Below, piece after piece: positions 1 to 7,455 of a stretch of 64,000 nt of DNA (position 1 is its first letter; each line of letters opens with the position of its first letter). The notes beneath the pieces are model-generated. The model did no database searches, had not been told where the DNA came from, and saw only the letters and a program-made list of their open reading frames with translations. Both the position numbers and the translations under genes were made by a program. The stretch spans positions 1 through 64,000 of the forward strand of contig JBCDAV010000007.1 in the NCBI GenBank assembly GCA_039184865.1. Reading direction: 5' to 3'. Source of the DNA: Thermohalobaculum sp039184865. Its GTDB lineage: Bacteria; Pseudomonadota; Alphaproteobacteria; Rhodobacterales; Rhodobacteraceae.

Positions 1-528
1 CTCGGCCAGCTTGCGGTCGAGGTCCTCGACATCGTTGTGCTTCCAGATCTTCTTCTCGGCGCGGGAGTGGCGGATGCCCTCGATCATCGAGGCGTGGTTC
101 AGCGCGTCCGACAGGATCACGCAGCCCGGCATGGTCGCCCCGAGCGTGCCGAGAGCGGCGAAGTTCGATACATAGCCCGAGGTGAACAGCAAAGCCGCTT
201 CCTTGCCGTGCAGGTCGGCGAGTTCCTTCTCCAGCCGGACGTGGTGGATGTTCGTGCCCGAGATGTTGCGCGTGCCGCCGGCACCCGCGCCGCAGGTGTC
301 GATGGCCGCCTTCATGGCCTCGCGCACTGCCTCGTGCTGGCCCATGCCGAGATAGTCGTTCGAGCACCAGACCGTGACGTCGTGGCAGCCCGCGTTCGCG
401 CCCTCGCCGACATGGCGCTTGGCCCTCGGGAACTCACCGACCTGGCGCTCGAGATCCGCAAACACACGGTAATTGCCTTCCGACTTCAGATCCGAGAGGC
501 GATCCATAAAGTGCTTCTCGTAGTCCAT
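1..528 (-). CDS. hemA: 5-aminolevulinate synthase (N-terminal part, cut by window edge)
   Basis: First enzyme of the C4 tetrapyrrole pathway: it condenses glycine and succinyl-CoA to 5-aminolevulinate with PLP. The visible 176 codons start MDYEKHFMDRLSDLKSEGNY and contain the ALAS signature CGAGAGGTRNISGT (about residues 77-90), followed by the HHVRLEKELADLHGKEAALL stretch typical of alpha-oxoamine synthases. The C-terminal half, with the PLP lysine, lies outside the window. A strong GAGGAGG ribosome-binding site precedes the ATG and overlaps the puhE stop, so hemA is the distal gene of the bchF-to-puhE operon. This places precursor supply under photosynthesis control. Confidence 0.95.
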   Translation of the reverse strand, partial: MDYEKHFMDRLSDLKSEGNYRVFADLERQVGEFPRAKRHVGEGANAGCHDVTVWCSNDYLGMGQHEAVREAMKAAIDTCGAGAGGTRNISGTNIHHVRLEKELADLHGKEAALLFTSGYVSNFAALGTLGATMPGCVILSDALNHASMIEGIRHSRAEKKIWKHNDVEDLDRKLAE

Positions 529-539
529 GATAGTCCTCC

Positions 540-1304
540 TCAGTCGGCAGGCTCAGCACCCTGACCGGGTGCATCGCGTTTTGTTATCCAGCTCCAGAGC
601 GCAGAGTCCCGCACCGGCAGAACCATCAGCCAGTGTTCGACCAGCGCCAGTGTCGTCAGGGCGGCAAGCAGTACGAACCCTGTTCCGGCATCCTCTGCGG
701 CAACGGCGCGCTCGATCCAGCAGGCAATCGCGAAGGTCAGCACCGTTATGGAGACCGGGAACAGCCAGTTCATGCGCCGGTGCGCAAAATAGGTTTTCAT
801 GTGGGCAAGCGCGCTCGGCATCATCTCGTGGCTCAGGTTGGGCACGCCGAGATAGATGTTCAGCTTGGCCGAGATCCGCGCGAAGAAAAGGATCAGGAAC
901 GTCCAGAAACCCGTTTGCTCAGGCGCGCTTGAAACAGCCCAGCCGAGGCCCAACGCCGCCAGCAGCAGCGCGAACTCGTGATGGGCAATCGTGCCCCAGG
1001 CCAAGAGAAAACGCCGGGTTCCCTTCAGTCCCAGGGGGCACGGCTTGCGGTTGGGACCGGTGATGACGCCCGTCAGAAAGGCGAGCTCGAACCATCCCCA
1101 GAGCACGATGGCCGAACAGAACCCGCCATAGGCAGCGGCCTCTCCAGTCTGGTGCGCGAAAGCGTACAAGGCGTAGAGAGCGGCCGCCGCGATCGGCGCG
1201 GTCAGGATCAATTCGGACCTGCTCGCGCCGCGATTGACCATCCACAGGATCGCGCCGGTGGAGAACCACCAGACGAAACATGCGAAGAGGATGGCCAGGG
1301 TCAT
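540..1304 (-). CDS. puhE: Photosynthetic complex assembly protein PuhE
   Basis: A 254-residue polytopic membrane protein (about seven hydrophobic segments) matching the PuhE/DUF3623 family, which occurs only in photosynthesis gene clusters. Recognisable family stretches are the GPNRKPCPLGLKGTRRFLLAWGT region near residue 83 and the NIYLGVPNLSHEMMPSALAHMK region near residue 149. In Rhodobacter capsulatus, PuhE modulates reaction-centre/LH1 assembly and bacteriochlorophyll synthesis; its biochemical role is not settled. It sits between acsF (3 bp upstream) and hemA (11 bp downstream) in the same operon. Confidence 0.92.
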   Translation of the reverse strand: MTLAILFACFVWWFSTGAILWMVNRGASRSELILTAPIAAAALYALYAFAHQTGEAAAYGGFCSAIVLWGWFELAFLTGVITGPNRKPCPLGLKGTRRFLLAWGTIAHHEFALLLAALGLGWAVSSAPEQTGFWTFLILFFARISAKLNIYLGVPNLSHEMMPSALAHMKTYFAHRRMNWLFPVSITVLTFAIACWIERAVAAEDAGTGFVLLAALTTLALVEHWLMVLPVRDSALWSWITKRDAPGQGAEPAD

Positions 1305-1307
1305 GGA

Positions 1308-2441
1308 TTACCAGACCGGTTCGAGCCGCGACGTATCGGGCAATTCATTGGACTTGACCGGCAGGAAGTAGATCCGGGCGAAGACTGCCCCTGCCCGCGC
1401 GGCCAGACCGACACGGCGCAGCCATTGCAGCGTGCCACCCTTCGCTCGGCTCTCATCCAACGCCACGTTGATCCGGGACATTGCATCGCAGAGTTTCCAG
1501 AAGGTCGGGTTGTCGAGATCAAGCTCCAACGGGAAACACTGGCGGGAGATCTCAGACGTCAGGCGGATCACCTGCTTGTCGTACTCGTCGATATCGACGC
1601 CGAGTTCCTCGTGGAAACGATGACGCACATGATCGCGGATCCACATCGTCACGAAGACCGCGACGAGGAAGAACCGGATCCAGAGCTTGTTCAGGCCTTC
1701 GAGTGTCTTGCGGTCGGCGCGCATGATCAGACTGAACGCCTCGCCGTGCCGGAACTCGTCGTTGCACCATTCCTCGAACCACTTGAAGATCGGGTGGAAC
1801 CGGTATTCCGGGTTGCGTTGAAGGTGACGGAAGATCGTGATGTAGCGTGCGTAGCCGATCTTCTCCGACAGATAGGTCGCGTAGTAGATGAACTTCGGCC
1901 GGAAATAGGTGTACTTCTTCTTCTGCGTCAGGAAGCCGAGGTTCACGGCGACGCCGGCCTCGCGCAGTGCGTCGTTGATGAAGCCTGCGTGGCGTGCTTC
2001 GTCGCGCGCCATGTACTGGAAGAGCTTCACGATCTCATGATTCGAGCCGCGCCGCTTCATTTCCTTGTAGAGGACGCAGCCGGAGAACTCCGCCGTGCAG
2101 GACGACACCAGAAAATCGATCATCTCCTTCTTGAGGAGCGGGTCCATCCCCTCCCAGTCGACGGTGTCCCAGTCCTCGTTCTTCTTGAAGTGCCCCTTGT
2201 TCGGGTCCGACGCCATCTCGGCGAGCAGTGCATCCCATTCCTTGCGGACCGGCTCGACATCGAGCTCATCAAGCGCCTCGAAATCCGTCGTGTAAAAGCG
2301 CGGCGTCAGCAGTGTGTTCTGCATCGCCAGCGCCGTTGCGTCATCGGAGTCGAACTTCGCCATTTCCTCAGCGATCGCGAGCCCTTCCTCGACGGTCGTC
2401 GCGTCGGCGGTGTGGCGGGCCTGCATGTTCTGGACGTTCAT
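1308..2441 (-). CDS. acsF: Aerobic Mg-protoporphyrin IX monomethyl ester cyclase AcsF
   Basis: Diiron oxygenase that forms ring E of bacteriochlorophyll with O2. The 377-residue product has the two ferritin-like diiron motifs MARDEARHAGF and CNDEFRHGEAF. The ATG at 2441 is chosen because a GAGGAGG site precedes it and it overlaps the stop of the upstream 98-codon gene in an ATGA arrangement; an in-frame ATG 72 bp earlier has no support. The anaerobic cyclase BchE is not in this window, so as far as can be seen here ring E formation is oxygen dependent. Confidence 0.96.
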   Translation of the reverse strand: MNVQNMQARHTADATTVEEGLAIAEEMAKFDSDDATALAMQNTLLTPRFYTTDFEALDELDVEPVRKEWDALLAEMASDPNKGHFKKNEDWDTVDWEGMDPLLKKEMIDFLVSSCTAEFSGCVLYKEMKRRGSNHEIVKLFQYMARDEARHAGFINDALREAGVAVNLGFLTQKKKYTYFRPKFIYYATYLSEKIGYARYITIFRHLQRNPEYRFHPIFKWFEEWCNDEFRHGEAFSLIMRADRKTLEGLNKLWIRFFLVAVFVTMWIRDHVRHRFHEELGVDIDEYDKQVIRLTSEISRQCFPLELDLDNPTFWKLCDAMSRINVALDESRAKGGTLQWLRRVGLAARAGAVFARIYFLPVKSNELPDTSRLEPVW

Positions 2442-2734
2442 AGCCGCACCTCCTCGGAGAAGCTGAATTCGCAAAGCTCCATGACCTCGATGTCGCCGGT
2501 GAGCCGCGTCCAAAGCCTCTCAAGAGCGCTCGCGCGCGTGATCACTGCGGTGCGATCCTCGCGGACAACTTCGCCGAACGGCGCCATGATCTCCGGTCCC
2601 TGAACGTGGACCTCGTCGCCCGGATAGACGACGGAGCCGTCGTTGAAGCGCACATGCGCGTGCAGGCTTTCGAAACAGTGCGAGACCTCGACCGTGCAGG
2701 GTGCCGTCTCGCGTTTTCTGGTGAACAGTCCCAT
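2438..2734 (-). CDS. Small conserved photosynthesis-cluster protein of unknown function
   Basis: A 98-residue soluble protein with no transmembrane segment or signal peptide. It has a charged start (MGLFTRKRE), two cysteines early (TVEVSHCFESLH) and a GSVVYPGDEVHVQGP stretch suggestive of a small beta-barrel. It is translationally coupled to acsF (ATGA overlap), and its GGAGG ribosome-binding site lies inside the end of the puhC remnant. A gene of this size between puhC and acsF is, to my recollection, common in Rhodobacterales clusters; coupling to acsF suggests a role linked to the cyclase step, but that is inference. Confidence 0.8.
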   Translation of the reverse strand: MGLFTRKRETAPCTVEVSHCFESLHAHVRFNDGSVVYPGDEVHVQGPEIMAPFGEVVREDRTAVITRASALERLWTRLTGDIEVMELCEFSFSEEVRL

Positions 2735-2736
2735 CT

Positions 2737-2958
2737 TCAGTCCTCCATCGTTCGCGAATTTTTCGTGGAAAGCAGCTTCGCGAATGCTGCAAAATCGTCG
2801 GTGCCGAAATCCGTTGAGATGGCACGTCTGTACGCTCCGCCGCGACCCGCCCGCGACCGCGCTTCCAGAGCAGTTGCATGGATCGCGAATGCCCTGGACG
2901 CCGCGCGGCCAGACCCTTGGGGCAAGATTTCGATCCTAATGTTGGCGGGGTTGCTCAT
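2737..2958 (-). pseudogene. Degenerate C-terminal remnant of puhC
   Basis: The slot between puhB and acsF normally holds puhC (about 150-160 codons with an N-terminal membrane anchor). Here only 73 codons are open. The hydrophobic anchor is absent and only the end, FGTDDFAAFAKLLS, is clearly PuhC-like: compare FGRDNIAAFAKLLP at the end of the intact puhC at 37879-38334. The middle (IHATALEARSRAGRGG) aligns poorly. There is no premature stop within the remaining frame, and the ribosome-binding site of the next gene lies in its last codons, so the piece may still be translated and keep translational coupling. It could alternatively be a new short soluble protein. Confidence 0.55.
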
Positions 2959-2972
2959 CGGCAGTTCGGTTC

Positions 2973-3602
2973 CTACTCAGCCGGTATCGGCGCGGTCTGC
3001 AGCTCGGCTGGCCGCTCGTCGGCTTCGGTGATCGAGTGCGCGCCGATCAGACGCATCACGGCTTCGGCGTCAGGAATGGAACGGAACGCCGGCTGCGTTC
3101 TCCGGATGTACCACGGTCGCACATGCGGCCAGCAGGCCAGGTAGGAAAACCCGGACTCGCCCGAAAGATCGAACATGATCGTGCCGCCCGCGTGACCGCC
3201 CGATTTGAGGCTGGCTTTGACGATCCGGCGATACGGAATGTTGAGGGCCATACCCAGAACGGCCCCGATGTGCATGACGATCCGCCGATTGGTGACAGTG
3301 TAGGTCGTCGCCCGGGCCTGCGTCCACGCAAACAGCGCGATCAGCCCGCAGCACACGGCACCTATGCCAATCAGTAGTGTTGCAGACGCGATCCCGCGCT
3401 CGACATCATGGTTCAGCCATCCGGCCAGACCGCGCCAAAGGGCGAGCATTACGAAATAGATGACGACCCAGCGCAGAAAGAGCGCATCATTGGCGAGCGC
3501 CAGCCAGTCCGGCTTGCCTTGCCAAAGAATGCGCTCGTCCTCCCGAGGTTCCGTCTGAGAACCTCCCGTCGGCTTGGACGGCTTGGATGTGTCGTGATCC
3601 AT
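2973..3602 (-). CDS. puhB: Photosynthetic complex assembly protein PuhB (canonical locus)
   Basis: A 209-residue member of the PuhB family (bacterial PH-like domain), a membrane-bound factor needed for efficient reaction-centre assembly. It shows the family entry motif EDERILWQGKP, hydrophobic segments around residues 44-65 and 73-93, the PH-type core TTYTVTNRRIVMHIGAVLG, and the conserved FSYLACWPHVRPWYIRRTQPAFRSI segment. It lies directly downstream of puhA. A second, divergent PuhB is encoded at 37179-37874; by eye the two are roughly 40-50 % identical over the core, so the duplication is not recent. Confidence 0.93.
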   Translation of the reverse strand: MDHDTSKPSKPTGGSQTEPREDERILWQGKPDWLALANDALFLRWVVIYFVMLALWRGLAGWLNHDVERGIASATLLIGIGAVCCGLIALFAWTQARATTYTVTNRRIVMHIGAVLGMALNIPYRRIVKASLKSGGHAGGTIMFDLSGESGFSYLACWPHVRPWYIRRTQPAFRSIPDAEAVMRLIGAHSITEADERPAELQTAPIPAE

Positions 3603-3610
3603 CTACCGGC

Positions 3611-4375
3611 TCAAATCTGTGCTTCGGCCCGGTCCCCTGCAGCGTAGAGCTTGCCGCCGGCCCAGTAGCCGCAGATCTTCTCCTCCTCGAGTTTCGTAAC
3701 CTGACCGTCCGAGGCCGTCTGCGGAACGTTGGCGAAGTGCTCAGCATAGAGTGCATGTACCTTGACCCGGTCGGACGTGATCCGAACCAGCTGGATCGGT
3801 GCCAGGCGCTTGCCGCCTTCATCGCTGAGATCGATTTCCAGATACCGGACCAACTGCTCCGGGACATCGACCCAAACGTCCGAGACTGTTCCGACGACCT
3901 GCTGGTCGTGCGACACGACGGGCAAGCCACGGCAATCGCGCCAGCTGACGATCGAGAAGTCCTCGAGCAGACGCATGGGTTTGATCTTGGGATGCCCGTG
4001 CCCGTCATACTCGGGCACGTCAGCGCGCATGCACCAGGACGCCGGACCGACACCGTCGAGCATCGGATCGCCGGTCGGCTCAAACGGCGAACCCGCTGAC
4101 AACGGTGCCTGCTGCAGCGCCAAAGGACGGTCGTCCACGGGATTGTCGTTCGGGACCGTCACCTCGCCCAGATTGTGCGGCAGCTTGAACGTCTTCTGCC
4201 TGGGAAGCGGGTAAGGACCGTCATTGCCCGACGGAGACCCGTCATCGGCCTCCAACGGATAACCTTCGCGCATGTTCTCGCGCTGCAGGTAGATCACCAA
4301 TCCGGCGAAGAACAGCCAGAACAGGTAAAGCGAGACCTGCGCCAGATCGATGTTCCCGATGATGAGATGTTCCAT
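3611..4375 (-). CDS. puhA: Photosynthetic reaction centre H subunit
   Basis: A 254-residue H subunit. It has a single N-terminal membrane helix (VSLYLFWLFFAGLVIYLQRE, about residues 14-33), then the cytoplasmic domain that caps the L/M dimer and shapes the proton path to the secondary quinone. Family blocks include the PLPRQKTFKLPH region, GPASWCMRADVPEYDGHGHPKI near residue 110, and the closing KLEEEKICGYWAGGKLYA region. It is preceded by lhaA (22 bp gap) and followed by puhB, the usual order. Confidence 0.97.
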   Translation of the reverse strand: MEHLIIGNIDLAQVSLYLFWLFFAGLVIYLQRENMREGYPLEADDGSPSGNDGPYPLPRQKTFKLPHNLGEVTVPNDNPVDDRPLALQQAPLSAGSPFEPTGDPMLDGVGPASWCMRADVPEYDGHGHPKIKPMRLLEDFSIVSWRDCRGLPVVSHDQQVVGTVSDVWVDVPEQLVRYLEIDLSDEGGKRLAPIQLVRITSDRVKVHALYAEHFANVPQTASDGQVTKLEEEKICGYWAGGKLYAAGDRAEAQI

Positions 4376-4397
4376 GACAGCTCCTTCCTTCAGCGTA

Positions 4398-5834
4398 TCA
4401 GGCCGGGAATTCGGCGAGGCCGACCCCGGATTTTCCGTGAGTGTTGACCAAGCGTGCCTTGCGCCGCACCAGCGGGGCGAGCACGATCAGCGTGAAAAAC
4501 AACAGTCCGAGTTCCGTGTGATAGACGACGCTGTAGCCTGTCACAGGATCGACGAGCGCGGGGCCAAGTGCGCCTGCCTCGGCGGCAGATCCGACGACGT
4601 CGCGCATTACGCCACCGACGGCCGCACCGAGACCAAGTGCAGTGGCCTGGGCCGCACCCCACGCGCCGAGCGCCAGACCGCGTCCCGCGAGACCCTCGGT
4701 CGCGAGCGTCATCGCAACGAACAGCGTGGCGATCGCGAAAAGCCCCCCTCCCAGCCCGATCAGAAACGCTCCGGAGAAGAACAGCGTTATCGATCCCATC
4801 GGAGCGGAGAGAATGACGGCCGAGAATGCCGCGAGACCGATCAGGAGACCGCGCGCACACATCCAGTACGCACCGACACCCTTCGCGAGCCAACGGGCCG
4901 CGAGAGCGAACGCGATGAGCGATCCGACGGCCCAGATCGCAGTCAGAAGCGTGGTGGCCGAGACCGACAGACCGAGGATCTCGCCACCGTAAGGCTCAAG
5001 CAGCACGTCCTGCATCTGGAAGGCCATCGTGCCGAGGAAGACGACCATCAGGAGCCGCCCCGCTTCGCCGCCGCCCTTGAGATCGCGCCAGGCGTCACCG
5101 AAGCTCGGACGTGGCGCCGCGCGCTCGGCCTTCGACATCGGCCGCACGCGCTCCTGCTTCCAGAGTGCCACAAGATTCAGCAGGAGCGTCGCCAGCGCGG
5201 TGCCTTGAACGACCTGCACCAGGCGCAACTTAGAGAAGTCCGTGAGCAAGGCCCCGATGATCAGTGCGGCTATGATCATGCCAACCAGGAACATCACGTA
5301 GAGAAGGGCGACGACACGGGGGCGGTTCTCGTCATCGGACCGATCCGATGCCAGCGCCAGACCGGCGGTCTGCGTCATGTGGAGCCCAAGCCCGGTCATC
5401 AGAAACGCGGCCGCCGCGAGAGCCTCACCGGCCCAGACCGGGCCGACGCTCTGATCTCCGGACAGGACAAGGATCGCAAACGGCATCACCGCGAGGCCAC
5501 CCATCTGCCAGAGGGAGCCGAACCAGATGTATGGCACGCGGCGCCATCCGATGGCCGACCGATAGGTGTCGGACCGGAAACCGAGCAGCGCCCGGAACGG
5601 CGCGATCAGAACCGGCAACGCCACCATAATCGCGACCATGAAGGCCGGCACCCCAAGCTCGACGATCATCACCCGGTTCAGCGTGCCGAGCAGCATGACC
5701 GTCGCCATCCCGCACGAAATCTGGAACAGCGACAGGCGCAGGATCTGCGATAGCGGAAAGCCCTCGCTGCCGGCATCGGCGAACGGCAGGTAGCGCACGG
5801 ATAGCTGCTTTATGACCTGCTTAGGTATGATCAC
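4398..5834 (-). CDS. lhaA: Light-harvesting 1 assembly protein LhaA (PucC family)
   Basis: A 478-residue major-facilitator-type membrane protein of the PucC/LhaA family with about 12 hydrophobic segments. It has the family signatures LNRVMIVELGVPA, LLGFRSDTYRSAIGWRRVPYIW and GLGLHMTQTAGLALASD. It assists LH1 polypeptide and pigment assembly in the cytoplasmic membrane. The start is GTG at 5834, overlapping the bchM stop by four bases (GTGA), which argues for coupled translation. Confidence 0.94.
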   Translation of the reverse strand: MIIPKQVIKQLSVRYLPFADAGSEGFPLSQILRLSLFQISCGMATVMLLGTLNRVMIVELGVPAFMVAIMVALPVLIAPFRALLGFRSDTYRSAIGWRRVPYIWFGSLWQMGGLAVMPFAILVLSGDQSVGPVWAGEALAAAAFLMTGLGLHMTQTAGLALASDRSDDENRPRVVALLYVMFLVGMIIAALIIGALLTDFSKLRLVQVVQGTALATLLLNLVALWKQERVRPMSKAERAAPRPSFGDAWRDLKGGGEAGRLLMVVFLGTMAFQMQDVLLEPYGGEILGLSVSATTLLTAIWAVGSLIAFALAARWLAKGVGAYWMCARGLLIGLAAFSAVILSAPMGSITLFFSGAFLIGLGGGLFAIATLFVAMTLATEGLAGRGLALGAWGAAQATALGLGAAVGGVMRDVVGSAAEAGALGPALVDPVTGYSVVYHTELGLLFFTLIVLAPLVRRKARLVNTHGKSGVGLAEFPA

Positions 5835-6523
5835 CTGACGAGCCTCATGGCTTGCGAGATGTAGAATCCGGACTTGATCCGCTCACTCGGCGGCATGCGC
5901 CAACGGGCAAAAGCCGCCTCGGACGCACAGAGCCGCCGCAGCTTTCGTTCTGCGACCGGATGAATTGCAGGTGAGCGGTCAGATCTTGGGAATAGTTTCC
6001 CCGTCAGGTGCATGACGCTGAGCAACGGCGTGCTCGGCGCGAGCGTGAAATTGATCGAGTTGCGGGTCCGATGGGCAAGGCGGGCGAGTGCGTTGACCAC
6101 ATCATCGGGTGCGTAGTGGATCAGGCTGTCCATCGCGACGACATGGTCGAAATGGCCGAGCGCGTCGTCCAGCATGTCTCCGACCTGATAATCAATGCGC
6201 GAAGCCACGGCGTCGGGCGTACGATCCTCAGCGACCTCGAGCAGACTTCCCGAGATATCCACCGCGACGACGTCGGCCCCACGCTTGGCAAGTTCGACCG
6301 ACATCTGGCCAGCACCGCATCCGGCATCCAGCACGCGGCATCCATGGAGCGACTTGGGCAGGCGGTAAAGCAGTGCGGCGCGCATCCGGTCCCGGCCCGC
6401 ACGGACAGTCTGTCGGATGCGCGAAACCGGCGCATCCGAGGTCAAACGCTCCCATGTCTCGGACGCAGTGCGGTCGAAGTATTCTTCGAGACGGCCGCGC
6501 GTATGAGAGTACGTGTCAGTCAT
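5831..6523 (-). CDS. bchM: Mg-protoporphyrin IX O-methyltransferase
   Basis: A 230-residue SAM-dependent methyltransferase that makes Mg-protoporphyrin IX 13-monomethyl ester, the AcsF substrate. It has the motif I glycine-rich loop VLDAGCGAGQMSVELAKRG (about residues 65-83), an acidic VVAVDISGS motif II, and the C-terminal RIKSGFYISQAMRLVR region found in BchM. The start is ATG at 6523, overlapping the bchL stop by one base (TGATG). The frame stays open upstream inside bchL, but that part is antisense-free shadow. Confidence 0.95.
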   Translation of the reverse strand: MTDTYSHTRGRLEEYFDRTASETWERLTSDAPVSRIRQTVRAGRDRMRAALLYRLPKSLHGCRVLDAGCGAGQMSVELAKRGADVVAVDISGSLLEVAEDRTPDAVASRIDYQVGDMLDDALGHFDHVVAMDSLIHYAPDDVVNALARLAHRTRNSINFTLAPSTPLLSVMHLTGKLFPRSDRSPAIHPVAERKLRRLCASEAAFARWRMPPSERIKSGFYISQAMRLVR

Positions 6524-7446
6524 CAGTCGAACCCGAGCAGCTCGAAGATGTCGCGATCTTCCATCGGGCCCGGTGCCAGCGGTTCGGTTCCGTTCCAGAG
6601 GGTTTCGGCTAGGCGGACGTACTCCTTCTGGACGTGGACGATATCCTCTTCCTCGGGCATCTCGAAGACGGTGCACTTCTTCAGGCGGCTGCGCCGGATC
6701 GCGTCGACATCCGGCATGTGTGCTATGCGCTTGAAGCCGACCTGCGAGCAGTACTTGTCGACCTGATCCGTGTCCTTCGAGCGGTTTGCGATGCAACCGG
6801 CCAACCGGACGGGATAGTTCTTCGACTTCGCCTGAACCGCCGCGATGATCCTGTTCATCGCATAGATCGAATCGAAGTCGTTCGCGGTCACCACGACGGC
6901 CCTGTCGGCATGCTGCAAGGGTGCCGCGAAACCACCGCAGACCACGTCCCCGAGCACATCGAAGATCACGATGTCGGTTTCTTCGAGAAGATGGTGCTCT
7001 TTCAACAGCTTCACCGTCTGGCCGACGACGTAGCCGCCGCAGCCGGTCCCCGCGGGCGGACCGCCGGCCTCGACGCACATCACGCCGTTGTAGCCCTCGT
7101 AGACAAAGTCCTCGGGCCGCAGCTCTTCGGCGTGGAAGTCGACCTCCTTCAGCGTGTCGATCACGGTCGGCACGAGCGATTTGGTTAGCGTGAAGGTCGA
7201 GTCGTGCTTCGGATCACAGCCGATCTGCAGCACGCGCTTGCCGAGCTTCGAGAAGGCTGCCGAGAGGTTCGACGATGTCGTCGACTTCCCAATCCCGCCC
7301 TTGCCGTAGACCGAGAACACCTTGGCGGTCTCGATCTGCATCGTCGGGTCCAGATGCACCTGCACCGAACCTTCGCCGTCCGACCCCTTGAGGTTCGGAA
7401 TACCGGCGGCCTTGCGCATCAAATGCTTGTTGTCGAGCGGGCTCAT
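6523..7446 (-). CDS. bchL: Dark-operative protochlorophyllide reductase, Fe protein
   Basis: A 307-residue NifH-like ATPase that delivers electrons to BchN-BchB for light-independent reduction of ring D. It shows the P-loop YGKGGIGKST (about residues 47-56), the two [4Fe-4S] cysteine regions (GPPAGTGCGG and DVLGDVVCGGF), and the switch region CDPKHDSTFT. It is nine bases downstream of bchH and coupled to bchM. Confidence 0.97.
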   Translation of the reverse strand: MSPLDNKHLMRKAAGIPNLKGSDGEGSVQVHLDPTMQIETAKVFSVYGKGGIGKSTTSSNLSAAFSKLGKRVLQIGCDPKHDSTFTLTKSLVPTVIDTLKEVDFHAEELRPEDFVYEGYNGVMCVEAGGPPAGTGCGGYVVGQTVKLLKEHHLLEETDIVIFDVLGDVVCGGFAAPLQHADRAVVVTANDFDSIYAMNRIIAAVQAKSKNYPVRLAGCIANRSKDTDQVDKYCSQVGFKRIAHMPDVDAIRRSRLKKCTVFEMPEEEDIVHVQKEYVRLAETLWNGTEPLAPGPMEDRDIFELLGFD

Positions 7447-7455
7447 AAGCGCCTC

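Noticed and set aside
978..2603. Long open frame on the plus strand (541 codons) opposite acsF and puhE
   Set aside because: It lies antisense to strongly supported genes, has Asp/Arg/Gln/His-rich composition typical of GC-rich shadow frames and no recognisable family.
4350..5753. 467-codon plus-strand frame opposite lhaA
   Set aside because: Antisense shadow of a well-conserved gene; extreme Arg/Asp/Gln content.
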